From: an uncultured Roseibium sp.
GTDB taxonomy: Bacteria; Pseudomonadota; Alphaproteobacteria; Rhizobiales; Stappiaceae
NCBI RefSeq assembly: GCF_947494555.1
Contig: NZ_CANLVF010000006.1
Span: 413,374 to 477,373, forward strand
DNA: 64,000 bases
Direction of reading: 5' to 3'
Below are positions 41,195 to 49,458 of the stretch, one piece after another. How positions within the stretch are numbered: position 1 is the stretch's first letter; every line of letters starts with the position of its first letter. A program made the position numbers and the translations under genes. The notes beneath the pieces are model-generated. The model was not told the origin of the DNA. It was given only the letters and a program-made list of their open reading frames with translations, and did no database searches.

Positions 41195-42052
41195 ATGCGA
41201 AAAATATTTGAACGGGAAGGTTTTCATGACAACACGGATATCTCCCCCCTTCCAGATCATCGGGTTATCACGTCAAACGAGAGACTTGACACGATCATCT
41301 CCGAGCTTCGAGAGGCAGTGCCAACGTCTTCCGTTATGGAGCGCATGCAAATCCCCAAACACTACCTGACGAGCATGATCGCACAGGGGTATTTGCGAAC
41401 CATCACCGGATCCGATCAGCGCGCGAACGCAAAACATCAATTCTTCCCTCAGGACGTGACCAGAGCGCTGACGCGAATGTTCGAATGTGCGGAAATAATT
41501 TCCGAATATTCCGATCGGCACCTCACGGTGCCGGAAGCGCGGGCAGTTGCGGTGACTTCGATCGATTTCATCATGAGTTTGGTGTGCGATGGCAAACTGA
41601 AATGGAAAGGACGGCTTCCGGGGTCTGAAGTGTTCCCGCACCTTCTTGTCGACGTGGACGAAGTTCTCACGCTCGTTCGTCACGAGGCACAAGGTTCTGG
41701 AATTCCAAAGCGACACATCGAGAATCATATTCCCGGCATAGGCAAGCATGTCTTGAGTTTCATCGAGGCCGGATTGCTCGAGTTGGTTGAGGAGTTCAGC
41801 CCTGACGCCCGCCGGATGGTGCCGGTGATTTCCAGGGAGAGTGCTGATGCATTTGCGGAAAACTATGTCACATTAGGTGCACTCTCCAAAATGCACAGTC
41901 TTCACCACCGACAGGTGCGAAGCATATTGAGTTCTTTTGGAATCTCACCGGCGTTTGATCCTGCCGACATTGGCACGTACGTTTACGAACTCCGTGCACT
42001 TAAGGAGGCGGCACAGCGAGAAACGCAAATTTGGAAGATCGATGTGAATTGA
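41195..42052 (+). CDS. Helix-turn-helix-rich protein, probable C-terminal remnant of a TniQ-like transposition protein
   Basis: A 285-residue protein built of repeated short DNA-binding-like segments: SVMERMQIPKHYLTSMIAQG, the stretch VPEARAVAVTSIDFIMSLVC and YVTLGALSKMHSLHHRQVRS. The closing element PAFDPADIGTYVYELRAL resembles my recollection of the ends of TniQ-family proteins in alphaproteobacteria. The N-terminal zinc-finger part of TniQ is missing and no ribosome binding site precedes the ATG at 41195, so a truncated remnant is the best reading. It lies in a lower-GC stretch. A free-standing regulator cannot be excluded. Confidence 0.5.
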   Translation: MRKIFEREGFHDNTDISPLPDHRVITSNERLDTIISELREAVPTSSVMERMQIPKHYLTSMIAQGYLRTITGSDQRANAKHQFFPQDVTRALTRMFECAEIISEYSDRHLTVPEARAVAVTSIDFIMSLVCDGKLKWKGRLPGSEVFPHLLVDVDEVLTLVRHEAQGSGIPKRHIENHIPGIGKHVLSFIEAGLLELVEEFSPDARRMVPVISRESADAFAENYVTLGALSKMHSLHHRQVRSILSSFGISPAFDPADIGTYVYELRALKEAAQRETQIWKIDVN

Positions 42053-42554
42053 CCGTTTGAACATCGAACCATTGTCTGCATTGCTCCCCCATTTGGGACG
42101 TTTGATGAACTGAGACCGCATCCCGAACGCGGACGTTCAATCGAAATGCAGCTAATTCACAGCATGGGCGGGAAGCGAACGTTTGTTGCGGAATGAACGA
42201 AACTCCGAAAACGCAGAACTGGCGGTCGGCACTAACCTGCTGTTGGCGCAGCACCATTCAACGGGTCGCTGTTCGCCCAAAGCTACAGCGGATAAAGCTC
42301 AGCTGGAATCATTTGATGGCGTAGATTTGCTCCTGCGGCCAGGCGCGTCGTGCAGCGCGATACCGTGTATCGGGCAAACGGTGCAACGCAGCCGATGAGC
42401 AAATCTATGTCACCCTTATCATTTTGAAGTCGTGATCAAATCAACGAGGCCAGGCCGGATGATTTTTGTTTCAGGCCGCGTTGGCCCGAGACCCGGCAAA
42501 ACATGCCGGACTTTACTGGTTGCAATATTTGAGACGGGAAGCCAGTTTGGATAC
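42053..42554. other. Non-coding region upstream of the ANTAR gene
   Basis: No gene seen. Degenerate GCGGACGTT-like pieces occur around 42130. A stem CCGGC/GCCGG (about 42491-42508) lies shortly before the ANTAR gene. The ANTAR frame can be extended to 42432, but without a ribosome binding site. Confidence 0.4.
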
Positions 42555-43184
42555 ATGGCCGAGACAGTAAATATTCGTTTGAAACCGACCGTGCTACACA
42601 GAGCAATGCTGATTGATGCGCAGCCCGAGCGAGCGCATTTGTTCGCGTCTTTCATGGCGGATCGCGGATGCCAGGTGTCGGCGACTGCGAGATCGGTTGC
42701 CGAAGTCCTCACGCAGCGCGGTGATGTCTGGGGTGCAGAAGACGATATCAGCTTGCTGGTGCTCTACACGACGGATCTTTCGGTGAAGGACGTCAAGGAT
42801 ATCGAAGAGCTGACCAAAGCAATCGACAAGCCCCTTCTCGTCATTACGGAAAGCAGCGACCCCCAGGTGGTGGCGAACGCCATCGCGGCGGGTGCCTCGT
42901 TCTGCCAGCCACTTGGTGTCAACGCGGACAGGCTTCAGTCTGGCGTCTTCGGCGCAATTGAAGTTCACAAGCGGCTTCTGAGCTTGCAAAAAGAGCGGGA
43001 TCAGGCGGTTCAGGGCTTGAGTGAACGCAAACTCATCGACAGGGCCAAGGCAATCGTTATGGAAAGTCGCGACCTGAGCGAGCCTGACGCGTTCGCGTAC
43101 ATGCAGCAACTCTCAATGACCCGCAACACACCGCTGGCAGAGATTGCCCGCTCGATCATTGCCGCCAAGGACCTGCTGGGCTGA
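42555..43184 (+). CDS. ANTAR-domain response regulator-like antiterminator (NasT/AmiR type)
   Basis: A 209-residue regulator. Residues ~15-135 resemble a receiver domain (AMLIDAQPERAHLFASFMAD), but the usual phospho-accepting aspartate strand reads SLLVLYTTDLS, so it is probably a pseudo-receiver. A coiled linker (EVHKRLLSLQKERDQAVQGL) leads to a C-terminal ANTAR domain: RKLIDRAKAIVMESRDLSEP then AFAYMQQLSMTRNTPLAEIA. ANTAR proteins bind paired hairpins in mRNA leaders and prevent termination, as NasT does for nitrate assimilation. It is convergent with the sigma54 activator, two bases between stops, beside the cyanate operon with its long leader. Confidence 0.87.
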   Translation: MAETVNIRLKPTVLHRAMLIDAQPERAHLFASFMADRGCQVSATARSVAEVLTQRGDVWGAEDDISLLVLYTTDLSVKDVKDIEELTKAIDKPLLVITESSDPQVVANAIAAGASFCQPLGVNADRLQSGVFGAIEVHKRLLSLQKERDQAVQGLSERKLIDRAKAIVMESRDLSEPDAFAYMQQLSMTRNTPLAEIARSIIAAKDLLG

Positions 43185-43186
43185 GG

Positions 43187-45151
43187 TTACGGCTTGAAAC
43201 TCCTCGCATCGATCTTGAGTTTCTTTAACCGCGAATAGAGCGTTGTCGGTTTCATCGCCAGGCGTTCGGCCGCGCCGCCCGGGCCTGAAACCTTGCCGGC
43301 GCATTCCATCAGTGCTGCCCGGATTGCCTCTATCTCGGCGCGCTGCAAATCCGACCGACTGGTGATGATTTGCATGGACTGAGCGGCCACCGCCTGGGTA
43401 TCAGCAAGTTCGTCCGTTTCCTGGTTCTCTCCGGCAAGCGCAGCGGGCCGCACATCTGTTTCACTCGGCTTGGGAAGGTCGAAAGCCAGTTTGCCGCTCC
43501 TGGACAGGATCACGGCCCGTTCGATGACGTTCTCCAGTTCGCGGATATTTCCCGGCCAGTCGTAGGCCTGCAATTGGTTTATGTTGGCGACGGTGAGTTG
43601 CGGCGCGGTCGTTCTGTTCAGACGCTCAACGGCACGCTTCATGAACAGTGTCGCAAGCGGGGGAATGTCCTCTCTCCTTTCCCGCAAAGGTGCCGAGTGA
43701 ATGGGAAAGACGGCAAGTCGGAAATAAAGGTCTTCGCGGAAACTTTTTTCCATGATGGAGTGACGCAGCTCCCGGTTCGTCGCGGCGATGACACGCACAT
43801 CCACCTTCATGGTGCGTGTGTCGCCCACGCGCTCGAACTGTTGTTCCTGAAGGACCCGCAACAGTTTTCCCTGTTGCTCCAAAGGCAGTTCACCGACTTC
43901 ATCGAGAAACAGGGTTCCTCCATCCGCGAGCTCAAACCGCCCTGCCCGCGCAGATACTGCGCCGGTAAACGCTCCCTTGACGTGCCCAAAGAACTCGCTT
44001 TCGAACAGTTCAGCCGGAATTGCTGCGCAATTCACGCGGATGAGCGGTCGGTCGCGGCGCGGGCTTGCGTTGTGGATCGCATGCGCGATCAACTCCTTGC
44101 CGGTCCCTGATTCACCCGTGATAAGGACGGTCGCCTCCGTTGGCGCAACAAGGTCGATCTGTTCGACGGTCTGCGCGATCGCGGGACTTGAGCCGACGAT
44201 CTCATGCCGGTTGTGACGCTCCTCCAGCTCGTCCAGCAGATAGGCTTTTTCCATTTCAAGGCGGGTTCGAAGCTGCTCGACCTCTGCCAGTGCCTTGCGG
44301 AGCTGGTTCTCCTGTTTCTGCTGCTTGGAGATATCCCGGAAAACCACAACGGCGCCAACCAACTTGTTGTCGTCCTCGATTGGCGTTGACGTGTATTCCA
44401 CCGGGAAACTGCTGCCGTCCTTGCGCCAGAAGACTTCGCCGCGCACCTCGTGAACTTCTCCGTCCTTGAAGGCCAGATAGATCGGGCATTGATGGATGGG
44501 GTAGTCATCGCCGCATGCATGCGAATGGTGAATGACGTCGTGTGCCACCTTGCCCACGATTTCATCCGCCTTCCAACCGAGCATGCGTTCGGCTGCCGGG
44601 TTCACAAACGTGGTTTCTCCCAGCTTATTGACGCCGTAAATTCCCTCGCCCGCCGCATCCAGCAAAAGTTTGTTGCCGTGCTCCAATTCCCGGAACATCT
44701 GGTCGGCTCTGCGGACTGCATCCGGCTCTCCCCTGTGCAGAGCGGCAAACTCGGCCCTGGCCATACGCTTCCGCTGCCGGCGCGCGTCGAACAGCAGCAT
44801 CGTAATGTAGGATTGTCCTTCGGGCGTCGAAAGAGCAGCGTGGCAGTCGATTTCGTAAGTACGACCGTTCGGAGTTTTCAGCAGAAACTCCGATTGCCAT
44901 CTGCCGGGACCGATCAGACAAGCCTCGGTCAGCACATGCAGCTCCGCCAAAACCGAACGAAAAAGCTCACTGGGCCTGCGTTGAAGAAGTGAATCGGCAT
45001 CTTCACCGAAATAGCGCGCGCAAGGCTCCGCCGCCATCATCACCCGGTCTTCGATCGGGTCGATGACCAGCGCGGCATAATTTGCGTTGTCGAACAAACC
45101 GCCGGAAAGACTTACGCGTTTTGCGTGCGTGAGAAACAGGGTTTCATTCAT
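43187..45151 (-). CDS. PAS-domain sigma54-dependent transcriptional activator
   Basis: A 654-residue activator. Two N-terminal PAS-like sensors come first, the second about residues 160-275 (LLDAAGEGIYGVNKLGETTF), including cysteines in HHSHACGDDYPIHQCPIYL. A coiled linker precedes the AAA+ domain: Walker A GESGTGKELIAHAI, the sigma54-contact loop GAFTGA, Walker B TLFLDEVGELP. The C-terminal Fis-like helix-turn-helix is GGAAERLAMKPTTLYSRLKK. ATG at 45151 is chosen; a TTG 27 bases upstream is less likely. It is divergent from the cyanate operon, whose promoter has the -24/-12 form, so it is the obvious activator. The PAS cysteines suggest metal or redox sensing, by inference. Confidence 0.9.
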   Translation of the reverse strand: MNETLFLTHAKRVSLSGGLFDNANYAALVIDPIEDRVMMAAEPCARYFGEDADSLLQRRPSELFRSVLAELHVLTEACLIGPGRWQSEFLLKTPNGRTYEIDCHAALSTPEGQSYITMLLFDARRQRKRMARAEFAALHRGEPDAVRRADQMFRELEHGNKLLLDAAGEGIYGVNKLGETTFVNPAAERMLGWKADEIVGKVAHDVIHHSHACGDDYPIHQCPIYLAFKDGEVHEVRGEVFWRKDGSSFPVEYTSTPIEDDNKLVGAVVVFRDISKQQKQENQLRKALAEVEQLRTRLEMEKAYLLDELEERHNRHEIVGSSPAIAQTVEQIDLVAPTEATVLITGESGTGKELIAHAIHNASPRRDRPLIRVNCAAIPAELFESEFFGHVKGAFTGAVSARAGRFELADGGTLFLDEVGELPLEQQGKLLRVLQEQQFERVGDTRTMKVDVRVIAATNRELRHSIMEKSFREDLYFRLAVFPIHSAPLRERREDIPPLATLFMKRAVERLNRTTAPQLTVANINQLQAYDWPGNIRELENVIERAVILSRSGKLAFDLPKPSETDVRPAALAGENQETDELADTQAVAAQSMQIITSRSDLQRAEIEAIRAALMECAGKVSGPGGAAERLAMKPTTLYSRLKKLKIDARSFKP

Positions 45152-45214
45152 AACGCGAATTTTCCAACGACAAAACAACGACTTAGTCCATGCAGACTAG
45201 GTCATATCTTGATA

Positions 45215-45263
45215 TCTCGTAAATAAAATTTCTGAAATTTCGTAATTTACGAATTCTCGTAAA
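45215..45263 (+). promoter_or_regulatory. Upstream activator sites for the sigma54 activator
   Basis: TCTCGTAAA at 45215-45223 is repeated at 45255-45263, and between them lies the perfect palindrome TTCGTAA-T-TTACGAA (45239-45253). All share CGTAA. They sit about 65-115 bp upstream of the -24 element and also ahead of the activator's own gene, so autoregulation is possible. Confidence 0.7.
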
Positions 45264-45328
45264 GCTGAACCAGCGTTTTCAAATCGCGCAAACTATTGTT
45301 TTTTTTCAACTTTTAATTTTCCACAAAC

Positions 45329-45344
45329 TGGCACAGCTCCTGCA
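45329..45344 (+). promoter_or_regulatory. Sigma54 (-24/-12) promoter of the cyanate operon
   Basis: TGGCACAGCTCCTGCA has GG and GC exactly ten bases apart, matching the sigma54 consensus TGGCAC-n5-TTGC except for one T. It reads towards the binding-protein gene at 45522 and leaves a ~165-nt untranslated leader. Confidence 0.8.
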
Positions 45345-45425
45345 AAGAAAAATTTGCTCAAGCGTCCCATGGCTAATGGCGGTCAATTCGACGGGAGGCT
45401 TTCACCGTGAAGCTGAACTGATGGT

Positions 45426-45498
45426 GGTTTGGCGGCGCAAGGCCGATGGGGGCCAAACGGGCGGCATTGCGGTTTCGTTCAAGCCGGATGACCCGCCC
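45426..45498 (+). promoter_or_regulatory. Structured leader of the cyanate operon
   Basis: GTTTGGC (45427-45433) pairs with GCCAAAC (45452-45458), enclosing GGCC-GATGGG-GGCC. GGGCGG (45459-45464) pairs with CCGCCC (45493-45498). No T-run follows. The leader could be an ANTAR target, but the loops do not match the published A1/G4 hexaloop rule. Confidence 0.35.
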
Positions 45499-45521
45499 AG
45501 ACTGTCAAAGGACGAATTCAC

Positions 45522-47027
45522 ATGGGTGCTCTAAGCAATCCTTTTGACCCGAATGAAATTTTGTGGACCGGCTGTCCTTGCGGCATGCACGCCACGATGT
45601 ACGAACATCAGCTGGCAATGTCGCAATCCGCGACGGGATCACGGTTTTACACCTCTGAAACGACTGGGGCGGAAACTGTCGAGCAATCCGTCCAGCAGCA
45701 GCAGGCTGCGCACTCGGACATGCGTGACGAGCCGGAAATTGCGAATACGGACCCCGACGTAGACTGGAATGATCAGGAAGCCGTGCTCGCGCGCTGCGTT
45801 GAGTCAGCGGTCATGAAGGGGATCTTCGGCACCGACATGAACCGCCGGAAATTCCTGCGCGGCGTTGGAAGCGCGACGGCGCTCGCCGCCGTGTCGCAAT
45901 TCGTACCGCTCGATGCGCTGAAGGCGGCGATCATCGATGCCAAGGGGCCGCTCGAAAAAACCAAGCTCAATGTCGGGTTTGTGCCGATTACCTGCGCAAC
46001 ACCGATCATCATGGCGAAACCGCTCGGCTTCTACGAACGCTACGGCCTTGATGTTGAGGTCATCAAAACTGCCGGCTGGGCGGTGTCGCGCGACAAATCG
46101 TTGTCGGGCGAATACGACGCCGCTCACATGCTCACGCCGATGCCGCTTGCCATCACCGTTGGTGCCGGTTCCACCTCGGTGCCGTGGACAATGCCGGCGG
46201 TCGAAAACATCAACGGTCAGGCCATCACCCTCGCAAACAAGCACCTCGACAAGCAGGACCCGACAAAGTGGAAGGGCTTCACCTTCGGGGTTCCGTTCGA
46301 GTACTCGATGCACAACTTCCTGCTTCGCTACTATGTCGCGGAAGCCGGACTCGACCCCGACAAGGACATCCAGATCCGCGTGGTGCCGCCGCCGGAGATG
46401 GTCGCCAACCTGTCGGCGGGCAACCTCGACGGATATCTCTCCCCCGACCCCTTCAATCAGCGTGCCGTGTTTGACGGTGTCGGTTTCATCTACAAGCTGA
46501 CAAAAGAGATCTGGGACGGTCACCCCTGCTGTGCGTTCGCTGCGAGCCAAAAGTTCATCGACGAGACGCCGAACACGTTCCTTGCACTGTTCAAGTCGAT
46601 CCTGGATGCGACGGCCTATTCCCAGGATCTGTCAAACCGCCCTGAAATCTCTGAAGCGATCTCGCCGAAGAACTACCTGAACCAGCCCACAACAGTTGTT
46701 CAACAGGTACTCACGGGCCGTTTTGCGGATGGTCTCGGCAAGGTGAGAAACGAGCCGACCCGGATCGACTTCGATCCGTTCCCCTACCACTCGTTCTCGG
46801 TCTGGATCCTCTCGCAGATGAAGCGCTGGGGCTACATTGAAGGGGATATCAACTTCAAGGACATTTCCGAACAAGTCTACCTGGCCACAGATGCGCAGGC
46901 CGTCATGAAGGAGATGGGGCAGACACCGCCGGACATCACCTACAAGTCCCACACGATCATGGGCAAAACCTTCGATCCTGCCGAACCGGACGCTTACATC
47001 GACAGTTTTGCCATCAAGCGGACCTGA
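45522..47027 (+). CDS. cynA: NrtA/CynA-type ABC transporter substrate-binding protein with a long pre-Tat extension
   Basis: A 501-residue binding protein of the NrtA/CmpA class. Residues 1-105 precede a Tat signal (NRRKFLRGVGSATALAAVSQ) and include GCPCGMHATMYEHQ, a CxCxxH motif, near residue 18-23. The mature domain starts about residue 140 (KLNVGFVPITCATPIIMAKP). WDGHPCCAFAASQKF is the family's HPCC signature. ATG at 45522 is fixed by AAAGGA eight bases upstream. It is the first gene of the sigma54-driven run with permease, ATPase and cyanase, so cyanate (or a compound yielding it) is the likely ligand. The extension is cytoplasmic before export and might bind metal. The symbol rests on context. 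Confidence 0.85.
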   Translation: MGALSNPFDPNEILWTGCPCGMHATMYEHQLAMSQSATGSRFYTSETTGAETVEQSVQQQQAAHSDMRDEPEIANTDPDVDWNDQEAVLARCVESAVMKGIFGTDMNRRKFLRGVGSATALAAVSQFVPLDALKAAIIDAKGPLEKTKLNVGFVPITCATPIIMAKPLGFYERYGLDVEVIKTAGWAVSRDKSLSGEYDAAHMLTPMPLAITVGAGSTSVPWTMPAVENINGQAITLANKHLDKQDPTKWKGFTFGVPFEYSMHNFLLRYYVAEAGLDPDKDIQIRVVPPPEMVANLSAGNLDGYLSPDPFNQRAVFDGVGFIYKLTKEIWDGHPCCAFAASQKFIDETPNTFLALFKSILDATAYSQDLSNRPEISEAISPKNYLNQPTTVVQQVLTGRFADGLGKVRNEPTRIDFDPFPYHSFSVWILSQMKRWGYIEGDINFKDISEQVYLATDAQAVMKEMGQTPPDITYKSHTIMGKTFDPAEPDAYIDSFAIKRT

Positions 47028-47102
47028 TCAAGAACCTGATCTGGGCGGCGACCGCTTGTCGCTGCCCGGTCAACCCAGACAAAGAGAAAGAGCACAACGG
47101 GC

Positions 47103-47954
47103 ATGACAACGACGAACAATTTCGGACTGAAGGCAGGACTTTTGTCCATCGTGATCCTGCTGCTGTTTCTTTTCGGCTGGCACATGCTCGTGGTGGCGCA
47201 GCAAGGGCCCGCCGCGGAAGGACTGGATCCCGAATACGCCGCGCTGCTGGGAAAACAGGCGACCGAAGGCGACAGCGCCTTGCCGAAACCGCACGAAGTC
47301 GGCGCTGAACTCTGGCAGCATATTTCAGACCCGTTCTACGATGCCGGCCCAAATGACAAGGGCATCGGCATTCAGCTGGCCTATTCGCTGTTCCGCGTCC
47401 TGACCGGGTTCGGTCTGGCAGCGTTGCTTGCCGTCCCGCTCGGTTTTCTGATCGGAATGAGCCCGGTCATCTATCAGGCGCTCAATCCCTTCATCCAGCT
47501 TTTGAAACCGGTATCCCCGCTCGCCTGGATGCCATTGGCTCTCTACACCATCAAGGACTCCAGCCTGTCCGCGATCTTCGTGATTTTCATCTGCTCGATC
47601 TGGCCGATGCTGATCAACACGGCCTTCGGTGTCGCCAATGTGCGCAAGGAATGGCTGAACGTTGCAAAGACGCTCGAAGTCAGTCCGCTTCGAACGGCGT
47701 TCCGCGTCATCTTGCCGGCGGCGGCTCCGACGATCCTCACAGGCATGCGCATTTCAATCGGCATCGCCTGGCTGGTGATCGTCGCCGCCGAAATGCTCGT
47801 TGGCGGTACAGGGATCGGATACTTCGTCTGGAACGAGTGGAACAACCTGTCGATTACGGGCGTGGTGTCCGCGATCGTCTTTATCGGCCTCGTCGGCATG
47901 TTCCTGGACATCCTTCTGGCGCACGCGGCGAAACTCGTCGCCTACGCGGAATAG
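47103..47954 (+). CDS. cynB: Cyanate/nitrate-type ABC transporter permease
   Basis: A 283-residue permease of the NrtB/CynB/SsuC type with six transmembrane helices. After the first helix (GLLSIVILLLFLFGWHMLV) comes a ~60-residue periplasmic insertion rich in charged residues. The EAA loop is EWLNVAKTLEVSPLRTAFRV, followed by ILPAAAPTILTGMRISIGIA. The start ATG at 47103 has only a weak, distant purine stretch. It is followed after eight bases by the ATPase gene. It makes the membrane channel for the binding protein encoded just before. Confidence 0.88.
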   Translation: MTTTNNFGLKAGLLSIVILLLFLFGWHMLVVAQQGPAAEGLDPEYAALLGKQATEGDSALPKPHEVGAELWQHISDPFYDAGPNDKGIGIQLAYSLFRVLTGFGLAALLAVPLGFLIGMSPVIYQALNPFIQLLKPVSPLAWMPLALYTIKDSSLSAIFVIFICSIWPMLINTAFGVANVRKEWLNVAKTLEVSPLRTAFRVILPAAAPTILTGMRISIGIAWLVIVAAEMLVGGTGIGYFVWNEWNNLSITGVVSAIVFIGLVGMFLDILLAHAAKLVAYAE

Positions 47955-47962
47955 GCGATCCC

Positions 47963-48973
47963 ATGTCCGAAGCACCGATTCAATTTACACCTCCCAAGTC
48001 GCACTCCGTCTCCCAAGGAACCGAAATGGCCGATAAGCCCGACACCCCTTTACGCAAGATGATCCAGGTCGAGGGGCTGGAACGTCGGTTTCCCAATCCC
48101 GGAGACAAGGGCGAAACACAAATTTTCGGAGACGTCAGTTTTACCGTCGCCGAAGGTGAGTTCGTCTGTCTCATAGGTCATTCGGGCTGCGGCAAGACCA
48201 CACTCCTGAATATTCTGGCAGGTCTCGACGGCCCCTCCTCCGGCCACGTGATTGTCGATGGGAAAGAGATCTCCGGACCGAGCCTGGACAGGGCCGTCGT
48301 GTTTCAGGGGCATGCGCTTATGCCGTGGATGTCGGCCATGACCAACATTGCGTTTGCCGTTGAATCCCGCTGGCCGAACTGGAGCAGCGCCGACGTACGC
48401 AAGCACTGCCAGAAATACATCGACATGGTGCATCTGACAGGGTCCGAGGACAAAAAGCCCGCGCAGCTCTCAGGTGGCATGAAACAGCGTGTCGGCATTG
48501 CACGCGCCTTCTCAATCGAGCCGAAGATCCTTCTGATGGATGAGCCTTTCTCGGCGCTCGACGCCCTGACACGCGGCAGTTTGCAAGATGAACTTGTCAC
48601 GATCTGCAAGGCAACCAACCAGACGTCGTTCATGATCACGCACGATATCGATGAGGCGATCCTCCTTGCCGACCGGATCGTGCTCATGACGAATGGTCCG
48701 GAAGCGCGGGTCTGCGAGATCGTTGAAAACACCCTGCCCAAGGGCCGCACACGATCCGACATGCATACGCATGAAAATTACTATCCGATGCGCAATCACC
48801 TGATCGAGTTTCTGGTCAATCGGTCGAAGAATTTCGCCGCGGAGATTTCCGCCGCCGATTTCGACCCCCGCAATCCCCCCATCGCCCGTCCGGCTGCCGC
48901 ATCAGGCACGAGCGGCGAGCAATCCCTACCGTCAAACGACGCTTCGGCGACACAGGAGAAGAAAGCATCATGA
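47963..48973 (+). CDS. cynD: Cyanate/nitrate-type ABC transporter ATP-binding protein
   Basis: A 336-residue ATPase with Walker A (GHSGCGKTTLL), signature LSGGMKQRVGIARA, Walker B (ILLMDEPFSALDAL) and H-loop ITHDIDEAIL, as in NrtD/CynD. A ~45-residue N-terminal leader and a ~65-residue C-terminal tail extend the core; the tail is Ser/Ala/Pro-rich. ATG at 47963 is nearest to the permease stop, but ATG at 48026 has the better site (AAGGA six bases upstream) and may be the true start. Its stop overlaps the cyanase start by four bases, which links transport directly to cyanate breakdown. Confidence 0.88.
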   Translation: MSEAPIQFTPPKSHSVSQGTEMADKPDTPLRKMIQVEGLERRFPNPGDKGETQIFGDVSFTVAEGEFVCLIGHSGCGKTTLLNILAGLDGPSSGHVIVDGKEISGPSLDRAVVFQGHALMPWMSAMTNIAFAVESRWPNWSSADVRKHCQKYIDMVHLTGSEDKKPAQLSGGMKQRVGIARAFSIEPKILLMDEPFSALDALTRGSLQDELVTICKATNQTSFMITHDIDEAILLADRIVLMTNGPEARVCEIVENTLPKGRTRSDMHTHENYYPMRNHLIEFLVNRSKNFAAEISAADFDPRNPPIARPAAASGTSGEQSLPSNDASATQEKKAS

Positions 48974-49422
48974 TTTCGCGTGAAGAACTAACCGAGAAAA
49001 TCGTCGCCTACAAAACCCTGAACGGCAAGAAGTGGAGCGAGATTGCAGATTCCGTCGGTCAGTCAAAGGAATGGACGACAGCAGCTCTGCTTGGCCAGAT
49101 TTCCCTTTCCAAGGAACAGGCAGAGGCAGCCGGCGCGGCAATCGGGATCAACTTCTCCGAAGAGGAGATCGCCCAGCTGATGACCGTGCCCTACCGCGGC
49201 TCGCTGCCGAGTTCCGTTCCGACCGACCCTCTGATCTACCGGCTTTATGAAATCGTGATGATCTACGGCACCACGATGAAGGGCCTCATCGAGGAAGAGT
49301 TCGGAGACGGCATCATGTCCGCCATCGACTTCGATATGGATATCAGCCGCATCCCGGATCCGAAGGGCGACCGTGTCAAGGTCACGATGTCGGGCAAATT
49401 CCTTCCGTACAAAACATACTGA
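48970..49422 (+). CDS. cynS: Cyanase (cyanate hydratase)
   Basis: A 150-residue enzyme that converts cyanate and bicarbonate to ammonia and carbon dioxide, as a homodecamer in the cytoplasm. The N-terminal helical domain reads SREELTEKIVAYKTLNGKKW, with SEIADSVGQSKEWTTAALLG. The catalytic C-terminal part contains the conserved Arg and Glu in IYRLYEIV and the Ser in IMSAIDFDM. VPYRGSLPSSVPTDPLIYR is the family's linker, and the ending KVTMSGKFLPYKTY is typical. Length is close to that of E. coli CynS. It is translationally coupled to the ATPase gene and followed 36 bp later by the CobW gene. Confidence 0.96.
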   Translation: MISREELTEKIVAYKTLNGKKWSEIADSVGQSKEWTTAALLGQISLSKEQAEAAGAAIGINFSEEEIAQLMTVPYRGSLPSSVPTDPLIYRLYEIVMIYGTTMKGLIEEEFGDGIMSAIDFDMDISRIPDPKGDRVKVTMSGKFLPYKTY

Positions 49423-49458
49423 ACCAGGCAAGCGTCACGTCAAGGGAGCTCGTAAGTC

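Noticed and set aside
45427..45498. Canonical ANTAR dual-hexaloop antiterminator
   Set aside because: The one hexaloop visible (GATGGG) does not have A at position 1 and no terminator T-run follows; kept only as a low-confidence structured leader.
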